A DNA stretch of 64,000 bases from the NCBI RefSeq assembly GCF_946151075.1, contig NZ_CAMGZB010000001.1:434001-498000 (forward strand), given 5' to 3'. This document shows positions 56,026-64,000 of this stretch, piece by piece. The position numbers were made by a program, and so were the translations under genes. Source of the DNA: Neobacillus sp. Marseille-Q6967. Its GTDB lineage: Bacteria; Bacillota; Bacilli; Bacillales; Cytobacillaceae. The stretch's first letter is position 1; each line of letters begins with the position of its first letter. The notes under the pieces are model-generated. The model saw only the letters and a program-made list of their open reading frames with translations. It did no database searches and had not been told where the DNA came from.

Positions 56026-56298
56026 CTAGTTATTTCCCCCTCGATAACCTCTTATTCTCTCTACTTCTTACCCGTCCTGCCTGACTCTAACACTTGCACT
56101 GGAATTTTTTATACAAATTCCTACTTTATAGTAAAATATTACTAAAACTATTTTACCACCAAATTATTTGCTATTACTCACAAGTTTTCGCCAACTTTCG
56201 ACATCCTTAACAAGAAAGTATTTTACTAGATATAGGTATTTCTATTAGTCCAATATAAAATGTTGGTTTATTATGTGGATTTAGAGGGAGTGAATAAC
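56026..56298. other. Divergent intergenic region, AT-rich
   Basis: Separates the island's last minus-strand gene from the zinc-ribbon gene. No terminator or repeat was seen; it should contain promoters for both. Confidence 0.4.
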
Positions 56299-56571
56299 AT
56301 GGCTAAAAAGAAAAAGCAGAAAAAAGGTAAAAAGGAAGATTATGGTTCAGCGGAATTTTATTGCCGCCACTGTGACTATAAATTTGAAATGGATTGGGAA
56401 ACCATTTGGTGGTTCCAAGAATGTACACACGGTTATGTAGGCTATCATCTAAACGATACATTTATTAGCTGCCCTAAATGTAATGAAATTTGCAGAGACG
56501 AAGAATTCCTGAAGAAAAGAGTCCGGTTAAGGTCATATCAGAGGACTATTTGCCGTTTTGAGTTTATATAA
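56299..56571 (+). CDS. Small zinc-ribbon protein, C-terminus probably frameshifted
   Basis: 90 residues: a lysine-rich start (MAKKKKQKKGKKEDYG), then two CxxC knuckles, FYCRHCDYKFEM and ISCPKCNEICRD, which should hold one zinc. I use ATG 56299 with GGGAGTG. The last 17 residues (RVRLRSYQRTICRFEFI) differ in character; shifting frame in the AAAA run near 56509 gives KSPVKVISEDYLPF and a stop, which looks more natural. So a single-base loss may have altered the tail. Function unknown. Confidence 0.65.
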   Translation: MAKKKKQKKGKKEDYGSAEFYCRHCDYKFEMDWETIWWFQECTHGYVGYHLNDTFISCPKCNEICRDEEFLKKRVRLRSYQRTICRFEFI

Positions 56572-56710
56572 TCCCGCCTCCAATTGTTCAACCAATGAAA
56601 TACCGACACATCGCAGAAGATTGCCACTTAATGATTATACTGGGTTAATTATGAATATACTCAATGATAAGAAAAACGATACATATCGGTAAAATTATGA
56701 AGGTGCGGTC

Positions 56711-57040
56711 ATGATCAACTTCTTGAGGAATATTGAAGAGTATGGTGAAGATGTGAATGATTTTGAAGTAAGTCCATTTGAATCAGTTGATATGCTACAC
56801 CGTCGTAGCCGGTTAAATAAAGAATCCTCAAAGATGTCGTTAAGAGAGCGGATCCTTCTTTTGAAATATGACTTATTATTACTTGAGAATGTTGAACGAA
56901 TGGTGGAGCATATCAACAAGGTTTATGATGTTTCTAATTCTGTTGAACCACTAGAAGAGTGGTGGTGGCATTTGGATATGATTGCTAAAGGAGAATTAGA
57001 AATAGAAATTGGATTAAGTTCAAAAGATAAGGTTCGTTAA
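56711..57040 (+). CDS. Unknown helical protein
   Basis: 109 acidic residues with helices MSLRERILLLKYDLLLLENVERMVEHI and a tryptophan cluster (LEEWWWHLDMIAKGE). ATG 56711 follows AAGGTG. Ends before a strong terminator. I recognise no family. Confidence 0.6.
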   Translation: MINFLRNIEEYGEDVNDFEVSPFESVDMLHRRSRLNKESSKMSLRERILLLKYDLLLLENVERMVEHINKVYDVSNSVEPLEEWWWHLDMIAKGELEIEIGLSSKDKVR

Positions 57041-57103
57041 ATAATCCTCAAAATGATGAGAAGTTACTAAATAATTATGTTTCATCATCGGAAAAGTTAG
57101 TTA

Positions 57104-57137
57104 AGGTGGCAGGGCACGGATCCTGCCACTTTTTTTA
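57104..57137 (+). terminator. Terminator after the unknown gene
   Basis: GTGGCAGG/CCTGCCAC stem, 8-base loop, seven T. Confidence 0.9.
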
Positions 57138-57269
57138 TGCCATACTACCTAATTTGTCGGATAATTTCAATTTCACAGATTGATAGTTCGACATATATAT
57201 TTAGGAGCTTGTAATAAAATTTAATTCTACGTGTTTCACGTAATAGTAGAGATAAAGGGAGGAATTTAA

Positions 57270-58736
57270 ATGAAGAAGAAACTAGCTGTACTATCTATCT
57301 GTTCTGCTCTATCATTTTCATTATTGGTCGGGGTTCAACCGAACAAAACAAAGGCGGCACCCGAACTGGAACATTATGTTGTAGCCTATAAAGGGAAACT
57401 ACCAACCAATTTTTCTGAAAGAATTCAAAAATCAGGTGGAAAAGTTGAGCGAATCATAGAAGAGATCGGCATCGTAGAAGTTGCATCTTCTGACCCTGCT
57501 TTCCTTACAAATGTAAAAAAAGATTCAAACATCCAAACAGCAGGTAAAGAACTAGAAGCTTACTTAGAAAACGATCCGGATAATAAGGTTAATTTTACTC
57601 CTGGAACTCCTAATGGAGAGAAAGTTACTTTGGATGCTGATGCTGCTAGTTATTGGGATAAACAATGGGACATGCAGCGTCTTACAAACAAAGGGGTATC
57701 TTATAAATTAAATGACGGTGATGATGATACGGTTGTAGCCGTAATCGATACGGGTATTGACTTTAGCCATCCGGATTTAGCAGCAAATGCCGATGAATCT
57801 GGATCAAAAACCTTCGTGCCGGGAACAAAAGATGCATGGGATCAAAACGGCCACGGCACACATGTTGCAGGATCTATCGCGGCTAACGGAAAGGTAAAGG
57901 GAGTTGGTCCAGATTTAACTGTCCGAGCTTACCGTGTTTTTGGAGCAACGGGAGGAGCACAGCAATCATGGATTACGGATGCCATTGTAGCAGCAGCAAA
58001 CGATGGAGTTGAAGTCATTAATATGTCCATTGGCGGCTGGCGCTGGATGGCCCATAACCTAGAATCGAAAGGTGATTCCGCTTCAATGGTAGCCTATCAC
58101 CGTGCCATTCAATATGCCATTCAAAAAGGAGTTACGGTGGTCGTTTCTTCTGGTAACGACTCAAAGGACCTAAACAATTTACATGATATGCAAGCCTACT
58201 GGAAGGATAACTACGGGATAGATATTAAAGGTCCATCTCGCGTAGTACCAGCACAAATTCCTGGAGTTATTACTGTTTCTTCGTCTAACCAGTGGTCAAC
58301 AGATGGGATCGCGTTCTACTCAAATTACGGGAATGCCATTGATGTTGCTGGTCCTGGCGGCGATAATGGCCCGTTATACGACAGTCTGTACCGTCAAGAT
58401 CCAGCTGGAAACTATTTAGATAAGCGCGATTTCACTTATCGTACATTATCTACCTATCCTAGTTATCCGGTAGGTGGCGGGAATAATGCAACTACTCAGT
58501 TCAGTGATGGACAATGGCACGGCTATTCCTACTTACATGGAACTTCAATGGCAGCACCAAAAGTTGCTGGGGTAGCTGGAGTCATTAAAGCCGCTCACCC
58601 TGAATATACTCCTGCTCAAGTAGCAGCAGCCATCAGACAAAGTGCGATTGATTTTGGTAAAGTCGGAGTGGATCCACTTTATGGTGCAGGCGAAGCAAAT
58701 ATATATAACTTCTTAGTGATGGATAATTCCAAGTAG
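57270..58736 (+). CDS. Secreted subtilisin-like serine protease (S8)
   Basis: 488 residues. A signal peptide (MKKKLAVLSICSALSFSLLV, cleavage around TKAAP) is followed by a prodomain (about 35-105) and the catalytic domain with Asp in VAVIDTGIDFSHPDL, His in QNGHGTHVAGSIAANG and Ser in LHGTSMAAPKVAGVAG. The mature part has an insert-rich middle (QYAIQKGVTVVVSSGNDS...) like bacillopeptidase- or lantibiotic-leader-protease-like enzymes. GGGAGG before the ATG, terminator after. No substrate gene (lantibiotic precursor) lies nearby, so general extracellular proteolysis is more likely. Confidence 0.93.
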   Translation: MKKKLAVLSICSALSFSLLVGVQPNKTKAAPELEHYVVAYKGKLPTNFSERIQKSGGKVERIIEEIGIVEVASSDPAFLTNVKKDSNIQTAGKELEAYLENDPDNKVNFTPGTPNGEKVTLDADAASYWDKQWDMQRLTNKGVSYKLNDGDDDTVVAVIDTGIDFSHPDLAANADESGSKTFVPGTKDAWDQNGHGTHVAGSIAANGKVKGVGPDLTVRAYRVFGATGGAQQSWITDAIVAAANDGVEVINMSIGGWRWMAHNLESKGDSASMVAYHRAIQYAIQKGVTVVVSSGNDSKDLNNLHDMQAYWKDNYGIDIKGPSRVVPAQIPGVITVSSSNQWSTDGIAFYSNYGNAIDVAGPGGDNGPLYDSLYRQDPAGNYLDKRDFTYRTLSTYPSYPVGGGNNATTQFSDGQWHGYSYLHGTSMAAPKVAGVAGVIKAAHPEYTPAQVAAAIRQSAIDFGKVGVDPLYGAGEANIYNFLVMDNSK

Positions 58737-58746
58737 AAAGTAGAGG

Positions 58747-58776
58747 ACCACTGTGTTTATCACAGTGGTTTTTTTG
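58747..58776 (+). terminator. Terminator of the protease gene
   Basis: ACCACTGTG/CACAGTGGT stem with five-base loop, then T7. Confidence 0.92.
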
Positions 58777-58870
58777 TAAATTTAGGATATGAATGTTTCC
58801 TATATTACTTAACATTCATATCCCCTTTGAGGTCTAATATTCTATCTTCATCAGGTTTTCTTATAGAGAC

Positions 58871-58910
58871 TTATTTACTTATGATAAGGTTCTCCGTGAC
58901 GCATCTAAAT
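58871..58910. repeat. Degenerate copy of the 63.25-kb operator-like element
   Basis: Aligns over 40 bp with 63240-63279 at about 30 identities (shared TTTACTTATG, GGT, CCGT, ATCTA), in the same orientation. It lies in the 415-bp gap between the protease and the exporter gene; the rest of the gap holds only a weak hairpin (CCCTA-TTCC/GGAA-TAGGG, 58956-58982). Confidence 0.5.
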
Positions 58911-59151
58911 GAGAGAATTATATTTTTGATAAATTTTTTTGTTCAAAATAGAAATACCCCTATTTCCTTTTTGGAATTAGGGCATTGAATATATATATTC
59001 TACTAATATAATATATAATCGGACTTCCGTTCAGTTTAGTTTTTATCGTTTTTAAATAATTAGTTTGTTATCGAAAGATTGATAGTGAACAAGGTGGGAA
59101 TTTGTGTATTATATATAGCATTTTTATAAAAATATATGAACTCTCACCCAT

Positions 59152-60471
59152 TTAAGAAGCTCTTATCTTTAATTCCACTTTTTTATTTAACCCAATCGAA
59201 ACCAAAAGACCAATGAGTGAGAAAATTAATAAGGCTACATAAAGTGTACTTGTACCCACTACAATACTTACTACCACAGATGCCATCATACCACCAATGT
59301 ATCTAAATGTTGAATAGATACCGGAAGCAACTCCAGACTTCTCCTTCGATACAGATTCCATGCTTGCGGCTTGCATAGAGGCAACACCAATACCTGCTGA
59401 GAATCCACCGAAAATTAGAACTATCATTACATATAAATAGGATGTACCACTTGTAAACCCAAAGTATAACAAAACAGTAAAGGATAATAATATGAAAGAT
59501 AAGATTATAACTTTTCCTTTGCCTAATCTATTTGCCAATCTTCCACCAAGCCATGAAGACAGTGACATAGCAAGCGAAAAATAAAATAATAAAGCCCCAA
59601 TGGAATTAAGGCTAAAGTTATATGACTCTAATAAAATTGGAACAAAAAGTACTGTACTGTACATAACAAAGTTATTAATTAAAATTGATATATTGGCACT
59701 AGAGAAATGTAAGTTCTTAAACATTCCAAACTCAATTAGTGGAGATTTGGCAGCTCTCTCTTGATAAATGAATACAGCAATTGTAACCCCTAACACCAAA
59801 ACAGATAAAACATTGATATATTCGCTTTTAGAGAGCATTAGTGTAAAAAGAGTTAAAATAATGCCTAGACAAAAAGAACCAACCATGTCTAATGCATGTT
59901 TTTTTGTTTCATTTACACTTGGAACAATAAACCAACTTAGAATAATAGAAACCATCAAAAATGGAATATTAACCCAAAATATAGCTTTCCAACTAAACAA
60001 ACTAATCAAACCTGCACCAAGAAGAGGGCCAATTGCCGCCCCTAATCCCATTGAAAGACCGAAAAAACCAAATACGTTACTTAGTTTATCTTTAGGCATA
60101 ACGTGCCTTATAACAGCAGTTGCGTTGGGTGTAGCCAAAGCACCACCTAAAGCCTGCAAAGACCGAAAAATAATTAGTGAAATTAAATTAAAAGCAAAGG
60201 TGCATGCAATTGAAAAAACGAAAAATAAGATAAAACCTATCTGCATGACTTTTTTATTCCCATATATATCACCCAATTTACCTGCTATTGGTTGAGCCAC
60301 TGCCATTATAATCAGGTAAATTGTAACGACCCATGTAATATCAGCAACAGAAACCTTTAGATCTGATGATATGGTGGGTAATCCAACTGCTATCATAGTA
60401 GAATTAACAGGAACCAAAAAGGTCCCTGTTAATATAGCGCCTAAAATAAGATTATGCTTAGTTTTGTTCAT
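59152..60471 (-). CDS. DHA2-type MFS exporter
   Basis: 439 residues with about 14 hydrophobic segments. MFS motifs are present: AGKLGDIYGNKKVMQIG (motif A) and LGAAIGPLLGAGLISLFSWKAIFWVNIPF (motif C of drug:proton antiporters). I use ATG 60471 after AAGGGAG; it overlaps the upstream PEP-utilizing gene by 14 bases, so the genes are coupled. A drug or metabolite exporter cotranscribed with a dikinase-like enzyme suggests joint handling of one compound. Confidence 0.88.
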   Translation of the reverse strand: MNKTKHNLILGAILTGTFLVPVNSTMIAVGLPTISSDLKVSVADITWVVTIYLIIMAVAQPIAGKLGDIYGNKKVMQIGFILFFVFSIACTFAFNLISLIIFRSLQALGGALATPNATAVIRHVMPKDKLSNVFGFFGLSMGLGAAIGPLLGAGLISLFSWKAIFWVNIPFLMVSIILSWFIVPSVNETKKHALDMVGSFCLGIILTLFTLMLSKSEYINVLSVLVLGVTIAVFIYQERAAKSPLIEFGMFKNLHFSSANISILINNFVMYSTVLFVPILLESYNFSLNSIGALLFYFSLAMSLSSWLGGRLANRLGKGKVIILSFILLSFTVLLYFGFTSGTSYLYVMIVLIFGGFSAGIGVASMQAASMESVSKEKSGVASGIYSTFRYIGGMMASVVVSIVVGTSTLYVALLIFSLIGLLVSIGLNKKVELKIRAS

Positions 60472-62104
60472 GGATGATAACTTCTCCCTTTGTACCATCC
60501 ACCGTTATCACATCGCCATCTTTAAGTGTAGATGTTGCTATCTTTGTTCCAATAACACAAGGAACATTGTACTCCCTTGCAACAGTAGCAGCATGGGACA
60601 AAATTCCACCTACGTCTGTAACAAGTGCCCCCGCTAAATTAAACAATACAGTCCAAGGTGGTGTTGTTGTTTTACAAACAAGAATGTCACCCTTTTTAAT
60701 CTTACCAAATTCACTCTGGTTACTAACTATCTTGACTGTTCCTGTGTAAATACCTTGACAACCTGAATAACCTGTAAAAGTTTTCAATTCTTCATTTAGC
60801 TTAGACGTTTTTGTACCAAATACCCGCTCTACTATTGGATCAACTGGACCTTCAGGTGGGTTACCGAAAAATGGAGCAGGCGTAATGGCTTCATTTTTCT
60901 TGTGTTCTTCTCTTCTTTTCTTAATTAAGTCATAAGACGGCTTAGGACTTCTTAGAAGTTCAACTAATTCATCTAAATACAGGAATACAACATCATCTTT
61001 ATTTTCAATTACAGAGTGGTTAACTAATGTTTGCCCAACATTTAATAGAAATGGACGAGCTTTTGCGGGCAGCATTGCATCAATATAGAAATGATGATCC
61101 TCGTCTAATCCCCACATTTTTAACGCCATACTGTGAAGAGCTTTAAATGTTTCTTTGAGTTCTCCCTCCGGCATTTTAGAAAGTGCTTCCTCCACTTTCT
61201 TTTCTCTTTTTGAGATAACTTCCTGAAGTTCAGCTTCAAAATCAAAGTCCTTCTCAAGATAGTTTTTAATAACTTTTAAAGCATGACAAGGGTTTTCTAC
61301 CCAAGTTTCGTCTGCAAATTCATGGCTGTTTGCTGTACGATAACCATATTCCTCAAGGAAAAATTGAACAGAAGATAGAAAGTGATGACCTTCTTCGGAG
61401 ATTTGTAGTGCTTCTTGTAATTGTTCACTATCTGTATCATTAAATATTTTTGATAATATCTCTGAATCTTTTACATTCAAAGAAAGCTTCCATAGTTCTC
61501 TGTCCGTTTCCAGTGACTTATTCATTGTGCCTAATAACAAGTCATAAACTTCTGTTGTATTTTTTGTATTCAATAAGGCACCATAAACCTCTTCAAGAGC
61601 TACGCCCATTGACAATCTTGGCATGACCACCTCGAAATGAATAGACCAAATTTCTTTGAACATTTCGTACAGCTCTATTACCTTCTCTTCTCCATCTTTT
61701 AATGTTAGGTTTTGGTCTTTATACTTGTTTAAGCGATTATAAAAAGGAAAAATTGTATTTTTGACATATTCATCAAGAATCTCAGTCAATCTTGGAAATA
61801 TTGGTTTCATTGCCTCTTGGTGCTCTTTTAAGCGAACTTCCAAATTATCATGCATTCGAACTGTTTGATAGTAATATCCGTTTGAAATCTTCACATGAAA
61901 TTGTTTAACAGGCAATTTGAGCTTTTCAAAAGCTTTTAACGTTCCTTCTGATACTGCAGGAGCTATATAAGAAGAAAATAACGGGGTTAATGGTTTTTGA
62001 AAGTGAGCCCCATCCAGTTCCCAAAATACATTCTTCTCTTCATCAGCTAAAAATAAATTCTTTTTAAAATCCTTAAATTCTAAGTTTCTTATTATTGTAC
62101 TCAT
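60458..62104 (-). CDS. PEP-utilizing phosphotransferase subunit with mobile His domain
   Basis: 548 residues. The C-terminal 110 residues form the PEP-utilizing phosphohistidine domain, with the catalytic His in GGILSHAATVAREYNVPCV and the preceding KGDILVCKTTTPPWT. The first 430 residues form an all-helical domain similar in size and place to the substrate-binding part of rifampin phosphotransferase/PEP-synthase-like enzymes. The start overlaps the stop of the ATP-binding gene (ATGA). Together they should act like a single split dikinase that phosphorylates a small molecule at the expense of ATP. Substrate unknown. Confidence 0.85.
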   Translation of the reverse strand: MSTIIRNLEFKDFKKNLFLADEEKNVFWELDGAHFQKPLTPLFSSYIAPAVSEGTLKAFEKLKLPVKQFHVKISNGYYYQTVRMHDNLEVRLKEHQEAMKPIFPRLTEILDEYVKNTIFPFYNRLNKYKDQNLTLKDGEEKVIELYEMFKEIWSIHFEVVMPRLSMGVALEEVYGALLNTKNTTEVYDLLLGTMNKSLETDRELWKLSLNVKDSEILSKIFNDTDSEQLQEALQISEEGHHFLSSVQFFLEEYGYRTANSHEFADETWVENPCHALKVIKNYLEKDFDFEAELQEVISKREKKVEEALSKMPEGELKETFKALHSMALKMWGLDEDHHFYIDAMLPAKARPFLLNVGQTLVNHSVIENKDDVVFLYLDELVELLRSPKPSYDLIKKRREEHKKNEAITPAPFFGNPPEGPVDPIVERVFGTKTSKLNEELKTFTGYSGCQGIYTGTVKIVSNQSEFGKIKKGDILVCKTTTPPWTVLFNLAGALVTDVGGILSHAATVAREYNVPCVIGTKIATSTLKDGDVITVDGTKGEVIIHEQN

Positions 62105-63009
62105 GATGCTTTTTCCCCTTTTAATGTCGTGATTGGCCTTGATTGCAGGATAAAAATTTGATTGTTACTTATAGCAAACTCAATATCTACCGGATATTGG
62201 TAATAATCTTCAATTTCCTTTGTAACATCAGTTAACTTATGGATCAAATCCTCTTCTATACAAAATACTTCCTGTTTTTCAATAGAGACATCAACTGTTT
62301 CGTTCCCACTCTCGGCAGGAATAATTTGAATTTCCTTTAGTCCTAGTTCCTTAATAATATGATTGCTTTGTTTATTAATAATGAACATATCTGGTGTTAC
62401 GCTGCCATCGACAATGGCCTCACCTAAACCATAACTAGCATTTATAAGAATTTCGTTTTGGTTATGTGTCACTGGGTTTGTACTGAAAATAACACCTGAA
62501 ACATCTGCGTTAACCATTCCTTGTACTAAGACCCCCATTTGAACACTAGAAAGTGAAATGCTGTTATTTTGGGCATAATCCTGTACATAGGATGAAAAAT
62601 AGGACGCCCAGCATCGCTTAATGCTATGTAAAAGTTCCTCTAAAGTTTTTACGTTCAAAATTGTCTCATATTGTCCTGCAAATGAAGCACCTTCAAGGTC
62701 CTCTAGTGCAGACGATGAACGTACAGCAACTGCATAATTTGAACTATTCTTCAATGTTTCAAAATGCTCTGCAATTATAAATTCCATTCTACCAGGGAAT
62801 TTTGCATTGAAGATTTCATCTTGAATTTTTTCATTGTTTGTTGTTTTAATATTGTTGTATGATAGAAACTCCTTAAATACTTCTGAAGTTACAACGAATC
62901 CGTCTGGAATATTATTTAAAATATTTTTAATTTTTGACAGATTCATTGCCTTAGAACCTATTAAGGTATGATCATAATTAATTGCATTTGATAAAGAAAC
63001 TAATGACAA
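62101..63009 (-). CDS. PEP/pyruvate-binding (ATP-grasp) subunit
   Basis: 302 residues matching the N-terminal domain of PEP synthase and rifampin phosphotransferase: IGSKAMNLSKIKN, the glycine/serine loop VRSSSALEDLEGASFAGQYET, MVNADVSGVIFSTNPVTHN, ASYGLGEAIVDGSVTPDMF and IEFAISNNQIFILQSRPIT. It binds ATP and passes the phosphate to the histidine of the next gene product. In known rifampin phosphotransferases the two parts are one chain; here they are separate and translationally coupled. Confidence 0.88.
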   Translation of the reverse strand: MSLVSLSNAINYDHTLIGSKAMNLSKIKNILNNIPDGFVVTSEVFKEFLSYNNIKTTNNEKIQDEIFNAKFPGRMEFIIAEHFETLKNSSNYAVAVRSSSALEDLEGASFAGQYETILNVKTLEELLHSIKRCWASYFSSYVQDYAQNNSISLSSVQMGVLVQGMVNADVSGVIFSTNPVTHNQNEILINASYGLGEAIVDGSVTPDMFIINKQSNHIIKELGLKEIQIIPAESGNETVDVSIEKQEVFCIEEDLIHKLTDVTKEIEDYYQYPVDIEFAISNNQIFILQSRPITTLKGEKAS

Positions 63010-63239
63010 TTTCCAATCCCTCCTAATTCCATAATTATTTTGTGTGCTTTGTAAACGGTATGTAAATATAACGTAAATAACATGTAAATAGTACCATTTA
63101 TTTAGACATATAGGAACCCCTTTTCTATATCAATACATTACCTTAGAACTATGTACAATAGTAAAAAGCACTCCACATGTGAAGAGTGCTGAAACAAATT
63201 ATCTAATAACCTTGCCAATAATTTAACTCATCAAAAACC
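63010..63239. other. Promoter region of the dikinase-exporter operon
   Basis: Part of a 458-bp gap. A short dyad CACTC..GAGTG (63172-63189) followed by T-poor sequence is visible, but no gene. Promoters for the dikinase operon should lie here. Confidence 0.4.
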
Positions 63240-63279
63240 TCATTTACTTATGGTACGGTTTACCGTACCATATCTAGGT
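63240..63279. promoter_or_regulatory. Operator: TATGGTACGG-N4-CCGTACCATA
   Basis: Perfect 10-bp arms (63249-63272) about 240 bp before the dikinase operon. A degenerate copy lies beyond the other end of the operon at 58871-58910. Form and strength suggest a TetR/AcrR-type repressor site; no regulator gene is in the window. Confidence 0.7.
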
Positions 63280-63467
63280 TAGCTTAATAAGCAATTAGAT
63301 GTAGCCTATTTTACATCTCTATAAAGGTTGATTTCTATACTTTCGCGTATTTTCCTAAGATCTATGACAAATTTCAAGACATGTTCGCTTTTATTATGTT
63401 GATTGATAGACTCTTCATCTTCCCATTCCTCAAGCGAAGTAAGATGGAGGGATCATTGATATCTACA

Positions 63468-64000
63468 TTACTGGTTGATTTGACCGCCATCAACCGTATA
63501 GATGGATTGAGACACATATGAAGCGTCATCTGATAGCAAGAAGACTGCCACATTTGCCACTTCTTCTGCTTCTCCGTATCTTCCCAATGGTACTGCAGTA
63601 CCAAATGCTTTTCTTGCTCCTTCTGCATCCTTAGGTACTGTATTTTTTTCAATTTGACGCATCATCCGAGTATTGATTACGCCAGGTGCTACTGCGTTTA
63701 CTCTAACACCAAATGGAGCTACTTCTAATGCAACCACTTTGGTCATTCCAATAACTGCATGTTTGGAACTGTTGTAGCCAACAAACCCAGGTGAACCGAT
63801 TAAACCTGCACCTGAAGCGGTATTAACAATACTGCCAGAGCCTTGCTTTTTCATTACAGGAACGATGTATTTTAGCCCAAGGAATGCACCCTTAACATTG
63901 ACATTAAAGACTAAATCAAAGGTCTCTGTTGGATAATCTTCAACATTTGCCGTAGTTCCTTCTACACCTGCATTGTTGAAGAAACCATCGATTCTGCCAA
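63468..64000 (-). CDS. Short-chain dehydrogenase (5' end beyond the window)
   Basis: The minus-strand frame is open to the window edge for 177 codons: GRIDGFFNNAGVEGTTANVE (the NNAG motif), the catalytic Ser in SIVNTASGAGLIGSPG and the Tyr/Lys pair in VGYNSSKHAVIGMTK, then FGVRVNAVAPGVINTRMM and the C-terminal VSQSIYTVDGGQINQ. Classical SDRs have about 250 residues, so the cofactor-binding N-terminus (TGxxxGIG) lies outside. Substrate unknown. Confidence 0.93.
   Translation of the reverse strand, partial: GRIDGFFNNAGVEGTTANVEDYPTETFDLVFNVNVKGAFLGLKYIVPVMKKQGSGSIVNTASGAGLIGSPGFVGYNSSKHAVIGMTKVVALEVAPFGVRVNAVAPGVINTRMMRQIEKNTVPKDAEGARKAFGTAVPLGRYGEAEEVANVAVFLLSDDASYVSQSIYTVDGGQINQ

Noticed and set aside
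42100..56100. Prophage or integrative element as carrier of the defence island
   Set aside because: No integrase, transposase, tRNA gene or clear attachment repeats were found at either border.
57270..58736. Lantibiotic leader protease of a bacteriocin cluster
   Set aside because: No precursor peptide, modification enzyme or ABC exporter lies nearby; it looks like a general secreted subtilisin.

Overview
The window is chromosomal DNA from a low-GC Gram-positive bacterium, most likely a Bacillaceae member (Bacillus, Neobacillus or a near relative). Evidence for this is the strong AGGAGG-type ribosome binding sites, many TTG and GTG starts, CcpA-type cre sites, a GlpP-controlled glpF-glpK-glpD cluster, a DctS/DctR-type two-component system, a purine riboswitch, and intrinsic terminators behind most transcription units. 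No rRNA, tRNA, insertion sequence or CRISPR array was seen.

Layout. 0-7 kb: C4-dicarboxylate/malate use (DctP-type symporter with a cre, malic enzyme, CitA/CitB-family sensor and regulator) and a NUDIX hydrolase. 7-13 kb: glycerol use (glpP, glpF, glpK, glpD), where glpF and glpD each have a leader terminator sharing an upstream element that GlpP probably recognises. 13-31 kb: ordinary accessory metabolism, including a BrnQ carrier, a MocR regulator beside an azlC/thioesterase deletion scar, a radical SAM protein, DUF4317, an NmrA-type reductase, adenosine deaminase behind an adenine riboswitch, an N-methyl amino acid oxidase, MerR and TetR units, a DUF606-Crp-DUF606 operon and guaC. 31-42 kb: transaldolase, a 6-phosphogluconate dehydrogenase fragment, an M48 protease fused to ankyrin repeats, transporters, aldo/keto reductases, and a small graveyard of gene fragments at 40.9-41.5 kb.

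42-56 kb is an AT-rich defence island. Its left part holds MutT-like and Vsr genes, an HTH (C-protein-like) gene plus a restriction endonuclease candidate, and a divergent m5C methyltransferase. Its right part resembles a BsuMI/LlaJI-type system: a second m5C methyltransferase, a PD-(D/E)xK protein carrying a frameshift, a McrB-like AAA+ GTPase and a McrC-like nuclease. The two methyltransferases share a near-identical target-recognition segment. A NucS-like nuclease and several small unknown genes follow. 56-64 kb carries a secreted subtilisin, a split PEP-synthase/rifampin-phosphotransferase-like enzyme pair in an operon with a DHA2-type exporter, and a truncated SDR gene at the edge.

The most unusual non-genic signal is four intergenic tandem arrays (2.6, 7.1, 12.8 and 27.2 kb). 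Three differ in sequence, yet all four have the same 52-bp period, and every unit can form a hairpin. The window also has many eroded genes (membrane protein with in-frame stop, azlC/paaI scar, gnd fragment, AKR/ADH/TetR fragments, response-regulator remnant, frameshifted restriction subunit), suggesting active gene loss and rearrangement.
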